DNA of 8,829 nucleotides from Rubrobacter sp. (lineage in GTDB: Bacteria > Actinomycetota > Rubrobacteria > Rubrobacterales > Rubrobacteraceae), in contig JADDKG010000053.1 of NCBI GenBank assembly GCA_020253895.1, positions 1-8,829 on the forward strand, in the 5' to 3' direction. A program made the position numbers and the translations under genes. Below are positions 1 to 4,908 of this stretch, piece by piece; the stretch's first letter is position 1, and every line of letters starts with the position of its first letter. The notes beneath the pieces were generated by a model, which did not search any database, was not told the DNA's origin, and worked only from the letters and a program-made list of their open reading frames with translations.

Positions 1-367
1 AGCTCCAGAGCTGCGGCCCGTACCGCTCGACCTGCTCCTCGAGGGAGAGCCCGGGACGCACCACCCGGAGCGGGAGCCGGTAGCGGCGCATGGCCTCCTC
101 CCTGAACCTGACCGTCTCCTCGAAGAGAAAGCCGGTATCGAGCGTGAAGACCCACACGTCGTCGGTTATCCGCGAGAGCATGTCCAGCAGAACCATCCCT
201 TCCGGCCCGCCGAAAGAGACGGAGAGGGTGAGCCTCCTCCCGAACCGCCCGACGGCCCACCGCAGAACCTCCTGCGGCTCCGCCCCCTCCAGCTCCCCGG
301 CGGCCCGCAAGACCTCCTCGCGAACCTCCTCTTCTACCCTGCGCTCCTTAGCGGGCGCCTCCGGCAT
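1..367 (-). CDS. cysH: CysH-family adenylyl-sulfate / PAPS reductase, N-terminal part (C-terminus outside the window)
   Basis: This enzyme reduces activated sulfate (APS or PAPS) to sulfite in cytosolic assimilatory sulfate reduction. The first 122 residues are present. They show the family nucleotide-binding segment SVSFGGPEG (residues 49-57) followed by MVLLDML, then VFTLDTGFLFEET (about 73-85) and a segment ending YGPQLW, all in the order expected of CysH. The ATG at 367 is preceded by a doubled Shine-Dalgarno, GGAGGGGAGG at 378-387, 10 nt upstream, which supports this start. The C-terminal Cys-Cys motif that separates iron-sulfur APS reductases from PAPS reductases lies off the left edge, so the substrate cannot be decided. 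The gene is codirectional with and downstream of cofE, but a 249-bp gap with its own promoter suggests separate transcription. Confidence 0.88.
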   Translation of the reverse strand, partial: MPEAPAKERRVEEEVREEVLRAAGELEGAEPQEVLRWAVGRFGRRLTLSVSFGGPEGMVLLDMLSRITDDVWVFTLDTGFLFEETVRFREEAMRRYRLPLRVVRPGLSLEEQVERYGPQLWS

Positions 368-377
368 GAGAAACGTT

Positions 378-387
378 CCTCCCCTCC
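378..387 (-). promoter_or_regulatory. Strong ribosome binding site of cysH
   Basis: On the minus strand the sequence reads GGAGGGGAGG, two overlapping anti-16S matches, ending 10 nt before the cysH ATG. It is stronger than the sites before most genes in this window and fixes the cysH start. Confidence 0.7.
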
Positions 388-452
388 AGAAGATAAAAGG
401 CAGCCTGAAACAAACTACGGATGCTCACAGAAAGCTTCGGGCCGGAAAATCC

Positions 453-542
453 TCAGGCGCTACATCGCATTCGCGCAGACATCCCGGAAACCTCCCCCGG
501 TACGCTACGCCTCGTCCCGCGCATGCCCTCCAAGAAGATCAT
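453..542 (-). CDS. Possible leaderless 29-residue leader ORF upstream of cysH
   Basis: This is a short ORF in the cysH leader. Its ATG (542-540) begins exactly 7 nt after the -10 box TAGTAT of the predicted cysH promoter, the spacing expected when transcription starts on the initiation codon. It encodes a basic 29-residue peptide ending MSARMRCSA. An internal in-frame ATG at 482-480 has a perfect Shine-Dalgarno, GGGGGAGG at 491-498 with 8-nt spacing, so a 9-residue version could also be made. There is one cysteine, three codons before the stop. The ORF ends 85 nt before cysH. Actinobacteria are known to use small leaderless ORFs upstream of cysteine genes, but those carry several cysteines, so an attenuator role is only a guess. 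I recognise no homologue. Confidence 0.35.
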   Translation of the reverse strand: MIFLEGMRGTRRSVPGEVSGMSARMRCSA

Positions 543-549
543 GCCCAGG

Positions 550-578
550 ATACTAAGCACCACCCAGAAGGGCGTCAA
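550..578 (-). promoter_or_regulatory. Predicted sigma70-type promoter for cysH and its leader
   Basis: On the minus strand TTGACG (578-573) and TAGTAT (555-550) are separated by exactly 17 nt. The -35 matches consensus at 5 of 6 positions, and the -10 fits the actinobacterial TAnnnT pattern. Transcription would start near 543-542, giving a leader of about 175 nt before cysH. This is the best promoter match in the window. Confidence 0.6.
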
Positions 579-582
579 TAGA

Positions 583-607
583 AAATCCGAGATTTTTTGT
601 CGGATTT
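583..607. promoter_or_regulatory. Perfect 8-bp inverted repeat between cofE and the cysH promoter
   Basis: AAATCCGA and TCGGATTT form a perfect dyad with a 9-nt, T-rich spacer. It begins 9 nt after the cofE stop and ends 4 nt before the cysH -35 box, so it lies about 40-65 nt upstream of the predicted start. That position suits an activator site. As RNA on the minus strand it could also form a hairpin followed by TTTTCTATT, a weak intrinsic terminator for the cof operon. It sits in the most AT-rich stretch of the window. The two readings cannot be separated by eye. Confidence 0.5.
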
Positions 608-616
608 ACGAAATTT

Positions 617-1360
617 TTACCGGAACAGGTCCTTTCCGGGCTCCATGAGGAGGTCTCTGGCGGCGCCGGGGGCGGGTTTGTAGGGGTAGTTGCGGACTAT
701 GGCGGCGGGGACGGCGGAGGTCTTCCCCATGACGAGCTCGGCGGCGGCGGCCAGCTCGTCGGCCACGGCGAGGACGCTGGCCTCCAGGGTACGGCCGTGG
801 GGGTCCGTCTGGCCCCGGTAGTCGGCGAAGGGGCTCATACCGGAGAGCCCGATGGCCACGTTGGTGATCCCGTTTCTCCACGGGCGGCCGAAGGAGTCCG
901 AGATGATGACGGGCAGCTCCAGGCCGGTGAGCTCGCGGAGGGCCCGGGCGAGGCGGGAGGCAGAGGCGTCCGGGTCGAGCGGGAGCAGGCACACCGTCTC
1001 GTCGCCCGGGACGTTGGAGGCGTCCACCCCGGCGTTGGCGCACACAAAGCCGTGATGGGTCTCAGAGATGATCAGGCCGCGCTCCATCCGGACGATCCGG
1101 CGGCTCTCGCGCAGGACCACCTCCACGTGGCGGGGGTCCTTGCCGTGGCGGGCGGCGAAGGACTTGGCGAGCGGGGAGGGGGTGATCTCCCGGAGGTCCA
1201 CCAGCCGGCCCTCGGCCTTGCTGACGACCTTGTGGGTCACCACCAGCACGTCCCCGGGCGCGAGCGTACCCCCGGCGGAGGCGAGGATCAGGGCCGCAAG
1301 GTCGTCCCCGGGGCCCACCTCGGGCATCCCCTCCACGGGGAGGATCTCCACCGGGCGCAC
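617..1360 (-). CDS. cofE: Coenzyme F420-0:L-glutamate ligase (stand-alone CofE)
   Basis: CofE adds glutamate residues to F420-0 with GTP, finishing the coenzyme F420 tail in the cytosol. The 247-residue protein covers the usual length of stand-alone CofE. Family motifs seen are VVTHKVVSKAEGR (40-52), CANAGVDASNVPG (107-119), ISDSFGRPWRNGITNVAIG (153-171) and GQTDPHGR (183-190), which carry conserved substrate and metal contacts. The start is GTG at 1360, 10 nt after the DAHP synthase stop, with only a weak ribosome site overlapping that stop, so translation may be coupled. Unlike mycobacterial FbiB there is no C-terminal nitroreductase-like FMN domain. If this organism makes dehydro-F420-0 from phosphoenolpyruvate, the reductase must be encoded elsewhere. 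The number of glutamates added cannot be read from sequence. Confidence 0.93.
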   Translation of the reverse strand: MRPVEILPVEGMPEVGPGDDLAALILASAGGTLAPGDVLVVTHKVVSKAEGRLVDLREITPSPLAKSFAARHGKDPRHVEVVLRESRRIVRMERGLIISETHHGFVCANAGVDASNVPGDETVCLLPLDPDASASRLARALRELTGLELPVIISDSFGRPWRNGITNVAIGLSGMSPFADYRGQTDPHGRTLEASVLAVADELAAAAELVMGKTSAVPAAIVRNYPYKPAPGAARDLLMEPGKDLFR

Positions 1361-1370
1361 GGGATGGCCC

Positions 1371-2432
1371 TCAGCCCACGCGGACGGCGCGGCGGGCCCT
1401 CACCGCCTCCGCCAGCTCGTGGAGGGTCGGCACCGTCATCTCCCAGCTCATGCAGGAGTCGGTGATGCTCTGTCCGTAGGTCAGCCGGGAGCGTTCCGTG
1501 AGCTCCTGGCTCCCCTCCACCAAGAAGCTCTCCAGCATCACCCCCACGATGCCCCTCTCGCCCCGGGCCACCTGCCCGGCGACCTCCCGGACCACGAGGG
1601 GCTGGCGGCGGTAGTCCTTGCCGCTGTTGGCGTGGCTCGCATCCACCATCACCCGGGGTGGCAGGCCGGAGCGACGCAGCGCCTCCAGGGCCTCCCGGAC
1701 GCTCCTCTCGTCGTAGTTCGGGCCGTTCTTGCCACCCCGAAGGATCACGTGGCAGTCCGGGTTTCCGGTGGTGGTCACGACGGCGGCCAGCCCCTGCCGG
1801 GTCACCCCGGGGAAGCTGTGCGGGTGGGCGGCGGCCCGCACGGCGTCCACCGCTATCTGCACCCCGCCGCCGGTCCCGTTCTTAAAGCCCACCGGCATCG
1901 AGAGGCCGGAGGCCAGCTGCCGGTGCACCTGGCTCTCGGTGGTGCGGGCCCCGATCGCCGCCCAGGCCACCGCGTCGGTAAAGTACTGCGGCGAGATCGG
2001 GTCCAGAAACTCGCACCCGGCGGGCACCCCCAGCTCCGCGACGTCGAGCAGCAGGCTGCGGGCCATCCGCAGCCCCTCGTTCACCGCGAAGCTCCCGTCC
2101 AGGTGCGGGTCGTTGATGAGCCCCTTCCATCCGACGGTGGTCCGGGGCTTCTCGAAGTACACCCGCATGATCAGGCAAAGCTCCCCGCGCAGCTCCTCCG
2201 CAAGCCCACCCAGCCGCCGGGCGTACTCCAGCGCCGCCGAGGTGTCATGCACCGAGCAGGGACCGACCACGGCGATAAGCCGGTCGTCCTCGCCGTTGAG
2301 GATCCGGACGATCTCCTGCCGCGCCCGGCTGACCGTGAGGGCCCCCTCCTCCGAGAGGGGCAGCTCCTCCAGGAGGATGGCGGGGGGTATGAGGGGTCGG
2401 ATGCTCTCTACGCGCAGATCACTGGTTCTCAC
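1371..2432 (-). CDS. aroG: 3-deoxy-7-phosphoheptulonate (DAHP) synthase, class I AroFGH type
   Basis: This enzyme condenses phosphoenolpyruvate with erythrose 4-phosphate, the first step of the shikimate pathway. The 353-residue protein resembles E. coli AroF/G/H along its whole length. It keeps the metal ligands Cys59 (GPCSVHD), His267 (DASHANS), Glu301 (VMLESF) and Asp325 (SITDSC), plus Lys95 in RVYFEKPRTTVGWKG, GARTTESQVHR (161-171) and ILRGGK (230-235). The paralogue letter is not determined. The chosen start is GTG at 2432, which aligns with the E. coli N-terminus and has AAGGAG 11 nt upstream. An in-frame ATG at 2483 would add 17 residues. The gene lies between cofC (73-nt gap) and cofE (10-nt gap) on one strand, so it is very likely co-transcribed with F420 genes. 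It may feed tyrosine to Fo synthesis. Feedback specificity is unknown. Confidence 0.93.
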   Translation of the reverse strand: MRTSDLRVESIRPLIPPAILLEELPLSEEGALTVSRARQEIVRILNGEDDRLIAVVGPCSVHDTSAALEYARRLGGLAEELRGELCLIMRVYFEKPRTTVGWKGLINDPHLDGSFAVNEGLRMARSLLLDVAELGVPAGCEFLDPISPQYFTDAVAWAAIGARTTESQVHRQLASGLSMPVGFKNGTGGGVQIAVDAVRAAAHPHSFPGVTRQGLAAVVTTTGNPDCHVILRGGKNGPNYDERSVREALEALRRSGLPPRVMVDASHANSGKDYRRQPLVVREVAGQVARGERGIVGVMLESFLVEGSQELTERSRLTYGQSITDSCMSWEMTVPTLHELAEAVRARRAVRVG

Positions 2433-2505
2433 TGCAGCCCACGCTCCTTCGCTCGGCGCACCGCACTCCGCTCGCCCGCGCATCAAAGCGGGGCGGGCCC
2501 CAAGT

Positions 2506-3123
2506 TTAAGCCCTCCGGGGCCGGTATTGCACCCCTCCCGAGGCCTCGAGGCGGGCGAGATCCTCCGGTGAGTCCAGATCGAAGGCCACGTTGGGCCGCT
2601 CGCAGACCCGCACCCGGACCCCCCGGCGCAGGGCAGCCTGCAGGTGGACACCGAAGCTGCCGGGCCCGAAGGAGAAGGGGAGCGCCCCGGGGGGCCGCAG
2701 CAGGAGGGCGTTGGTCCCCGACCGGGCGGCGTCCGGCGAGATCACGGCGCACGGCTCCTCTCCGGCGACCTCGAGCAGCGCCGCCACGTCGGCGGGCTCT
2801 ATGAGCGGGAGGTCGGCCGGGAGCACCAGCAGGGCCCCGGCCCCCTCCGCCAGCGCCCGCCTGCGCCCCTCCTCCAGGGCGGGGTTGAGGCCGGAGCCCT
2901 CCTGCCGCAGCCCCTCGGCCCCCAGCAGGCGCGCCTCCTCCAGCACCGCCGGGTCCGGGCTCACCACGAGCACCCGCCGCACCCCGGCGCCCCGGAGCGC
3001 CGGCGCCACCCGCCGCAGCATGTGGAGGGTAAGCCCGGCCCGGCCTACCGGGTCCAGGACCGGCCCAAGCCGGCTCTTGGCCCCCCGCAGCTCCTTTACC
3101 GGGACGACCGCAAAGACGCTCAT
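2506..3123 (-). CDS. cofC: 2-phospho-L-lactate / phosphoenolpyruvate guanylyltransferase (CofC, FbiD)
   Basis: CofC activates 2-phospholactate or phosphoenolpyruvate with GTP, making the unstable guanylylated donor used by CofD. The 205-residue protein has the nucleotidyltransferase fold signature VVPVKELRGAKSRL (6-19), PADLPL (102-107), the family motif SGTNALLL (135-142), GPGSFGVH (153-160) and FDLDSPEDL (181-189). Length is normal for the family. Its ATG overlaps the cofD stop by 4 nt (ATGA, 3120-3123), so the two are probably translationally coupled, which fits handing an unstable intermediate straight to CofD. Actinobacterial members studied so far use phosphoenolpyruvate and archaeal ones 2-phospholactate. 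I cannot assign the substrate from residues seen here. Confidence 0.93.
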   Translation of the reverse strand: MSVFAVVPVKELRGAKSRLGPVLDPVGRAGLTLHMLRRVAPALRGAGVRRVLVVSPDPAVLEEARLLGAEGLRQEGSGLNPALEEGRRRALAEGAGALLVLPADLPLIEPADVAALLEVAGEEPCAVISPDAARSGTNALLLRPPGALPFSFGPGSFGVHLQAALRRGVRVRVCERPNVAFDLDSPEDLARLEASGGVQYRPRRA

Positions 3124-4058
3124 CGCCCCAGCCCCCGGCCGAACCCCAGCACCTCCCGGGCCAGGCGCGCCCGGTCCTCCGCGCCGCGCATCACGGCATC
3201 GGTCGCCAGCACCTCCATCCCCAGCCCCTCGATGTCCTCCCGCTCGTCCTCGTCAACCCGGTCGATGACCATCCCGTCCACCAGCCCCCGGTACAGCCGG
3301 GCCACCCCCCGGGCGGAGGGCTCGTGCCCGAGCGAGAGCAGCATCCGGTCCGCCGGGCCCTTGAGCGCCCGCCCGCCGACGAGGGGGCTGACCGCGACCT
3401 TCGGGGCCCGGGAGCCGCAGAGGGCCTCCTTCATCCCGGGCACCGCGAGTATGGGGCCGATGCTCACCACCGGGTTGGAGGGGCAGAGGACGATCAGCCC
3501 GGCAGAAGCCAGCGCCTCCCGGACGGCCGGGGTGGGCCGGGCCCGCTCGATGCCCCGGAAGCTCACCCCGAGCACCTCATCCCGCTGGCCCCTGCGTACG
3601 AAGTACTCCTGGAACTCCAGCGGCCCGCCGGGGGTCTCCACCACTGTGGAGACCCGTTCGTCGCACATCGGGAGCAGGCGGGCGGGGACCCCCAGCGCCC
3701 CGGCGAGGCCCGCGGCCACCTCGGTTGGCGTCCTGCCCTCTTTGAGCCGGACGGTGCGCAGGATGTGGGTAGCCATATCCCGGTCGCCGAGCAGAAACCA
3801 GGTGTCCTCCCCGTAGCGGCCGAGCATCTCCAGGGAGAAGAAGGTGTCCCCCCGTATCCCCCACCCCGTCTCGGGGTTCTCGAGCCCGGCCAGGGTGTAC
3901 ATGACGGTGTCGAGGTCCGGCGAGATGTAGAGGCCCCACAGCTCGAAGTCGTCGGCGGTGTTGACCACCACGGTGAGGTCGCCCGCCGGGAGGGCCTCCT
4001 GCAGCCCGGCGGCGAGCCTCGCCCCTCCGACCCCGCCGGCCAGAGCCACGACCTTCAT
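3120..4058 (-). CDS. cofD: 2-phospho-L-lactate (or PEP-type) transferase (CofD, FbiA)
   Basis: CofD transfers the phospholactyl or phosphoenolpyruvyl group from the CofC product to Fo, making F420-0 or dehydro-F420-0. The 312-residue protein is full length. It has the N-terminal glycine-rich ALAGGVGGARLAAGL (5-19), NTADDFELWGLYISPDLDT (33-51), GWGIRGDTF (65-73), LGDRDMATHI (90-99), FQEYFVRRGQ (149-158) and SNPVVSIGPILAVPG (194-208), all typical of CofD/FbiA. The ATG at 4058 is the natural start because the glycine-rich strand follows at once, although the upstream ribosome site is weak. It is the first gene of the cof operon, divergent from the lipoyl transferase gene. Fo synthase (FbiC or CofG/CofH) is not in the window. 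Confidence 0.94.
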   Translation of the reverse strand: MKVVALAGGVGGARLAAGLQEALPAGDLTVVVNTADDFELWGLYISPDLDTVMYTLAGLENPETGWGIRGDTFFSLEMLGRYGEDTWFLLGDRDMATHILRTVRLKEGRTPTEVAAGLAGALGVPARLLPMCDERVSTVVETPGGPLEFQEYFVRRGQRDEVLGVSFRGIERARPTPAVREALASAGLIVLCPSNPVVSIGPILAVPGMKEALCGSRAPKVAVSPLVGGRALKGPADRMLLSLGHEPSARGVARLYRGLVDGMVIDRVDEDEREDIEGLGMEVLATDAVMRGAEDRARLAREVLGFGRGLGR

Positions 4059-4089
4059 ACCGCTGCTGCCCCAAGCCCGGACACAAGCT

Positions 4090-4100
4090 GCTATCTTAGC
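4090..4100. promoter_or_regulatory. Possible shared -10 region for the two divergent operons
   Basis: The 88-bp gap between cofD and the lipoyl transferase gene holds one AT-rich core, GCTATCTTAGC. It reads TATCTT on the plus strand and TAAGAT on the minus strand, each fitting TAnnnT. Neither direction has a convincing -35 box. It would give untranslated leaders of roughly 25 nt to cofD and 40 nt to the rightward gene. This is the only promoter-like stretch in the gap. Confidence 0.3.
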
Positions 4101-4146
4101 ACCGCACGGACGCCCGCAGGGGCCCGGGAGAAACGAGGAGGAGCGC

Positions 4147-4899
4147 TTGGAGATCCTGGACGCCGGGCTGCTCGCCCGCCCCGAGGAGGGGCTCGGGCTG
4201 CAGCAGGCTGTGCTGGAGCAGGTGGGCGCGGGCGAGCGCGGCCCGACCGTCCTCCTGTGGCGCTCGCCGCGCTACGTCGCGTTCACCCGGCCGGAGACCC
4301 GCCTGGAGGGCTTTGCGGAGGCGGCGCGGGCCGCCCGGGGGTTCGGGTTTCCGGTGCTGGTCCGCAACTCCGGCGGCGGCGCGGTGGCGGCGAACGAGGG
4401 CTCGCTCTCCTTCTCCCTCACCTTCCCCGTCGGGAACCTGCGCCAGGGGCTCTACGAGCGCTACGCGGAGGGTGTAGACCTCCTGGTGGCGGCGCTGTGG
4501 AGGCTCGGGGTCGCGGCTGAGGGCGGGGAGGTGGAGGGCGAGTTCTGCCCGGGGGCCTACTCGGTCCGCTCGGGCGGGGAGCTGGGCGTCAAGCACGCCG
4601 GCCTGGCCCAGCGGGTAACCCGCCGGGCGGCCCGGCTGGAGGCCCTCGTGCTGGCCGAACGGACCGTAGAGCTCGTCCCGGTGCTGGAGCGGGTGTACGC
4701 TGCCCTCGGGCGCCCCTTCCGGCCGGGGAGCGTCGGGGACCTGCCGGCGGGGGTGCTCCGGGTGGTGGGGGCCCTGAAGTCCGAGCTCCGCGAGCGCTAC
4801 GGCGCCCGGGAGACGGCCCTCGACGGAGGCACCCGGGACCGGGCCCTGGAGGTCTCCGCCGCCTGGCGGCCGGCTGAAGACGGGGCGCGGGGGAGCTAA
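4147..4899 (+). CDS. Lipoyl/octanoyl protein transferase, BPL/LPL catalytic domain, LipL-like
   Basis: This protein attaches or relays octanoyl or lipoyl groups onto lipoyl-domain proteins in the cytosol. The 250 residues form one biotin/lipoate ligase domain. It has LLWRSPRYVAFTRPE (36-50), RNSGGGAVAANEGSLSFSL (73-91) matching the family RRxGGG-A motif, then EFCPGAYSV (132-140) and GVKHAGLAQRV (147-157) containing the conserved lysine Lys149. The Cys134 in the CPG-YSV segment resembles the acyl-thioester cysteine of Bacillus LipL, favouring an octanoyl amidotransferase over an ATP-dependent LplA ligase. The C-terminal accessory domain of LplA is absent. The start is TTG at 4147, chosen because GAGGAGG lies 5 nt upstream. 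In-frame sequence further upstream is low-complexity and overlaps the cofD start. The next gene starts 9 nt after the stop, so they probably form an operon. Confidence 0.78.
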   Translation: MEILDAGLLARPEEGLGLQQAVLEQVGAGERGPTVLLWRSPRYVAFTRPETRLEGFAEAARAARGFGFPVLVRNSGGGAVAANEGSLSFSLTFPVGNLRQGLYERYAEGVDLLVAALWRLGVAAEGGEVEGEFCPGAYSVRSGGELGVKHAGLAQRVTRRAARLEALVLAERTVELVPVLERVYAALGRPFRPGSVGDLPAGVLRVVGALKSELRERYGARETALDGGTRDRALEVSAAWRPAEDGARGS

Positions 4900-4908
4900 C
4901 ATGGCCGC

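Larger units (their letters stand above)
368..616. other. 249-bp non-coding gap between cofE and cysH (cysH control region)
   Basis: This gap lacks any conventional gene and is visibly richer in A and T than its neighbours. In minus-strand order it holds the inverted repeat, the predicted promoter, the leader ORF, a possible long-range pairing of GCCTGA (458-453) with TCAGGC (408-403), and the cysH ribosome binding site. I looked for the SAM-I, SAM-II and SAM-IV riboswitch cores and recognised none. Confidence 0.6.

Noticed and set aside
368..543. SAM-type riboswitch in the cysH leader
   Set aside because: None of the conserved core strings of SAM-I, SAM-II or SAM-IV was recognised. A covariance-model search would be needed to exclude a divergent class.
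453..578. Longer TTG-started 41-residue version of the cysH leader ORF with a hydrophobic N-terminus
   Set aside because: The TTG is part of the -35 box itself and lacks a ribosome site, so it would not be on the transcript from that promoter. The hydrophobic stretch is probably chance.
90..581. 163-residue Ser/Arg-rich open frame on the plus strand
   Set aside because: It crosses antisense cysH and the AT-rich control region. The other strand shows clear CysH motifs, so this frame is a shadow.
2433..2505. GC-rich repeats in the gap between cofC and the DAHP synthase gene as a terminator or riboswitch
   Set aside because: The GGGGC/GCCCC palindrome has only a 2-nt centre and no U-tract, and the CGCTCG-type repeats are imperfect and short. 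No known regulatory RNA was recognised.
1068..2804. 578-residue open frame on the plus strand
   Set aside because: It is antisense to cofE, the DAHP synthase and cofC, with proline, arginine and histidine-rich composition and no recognisable motif.
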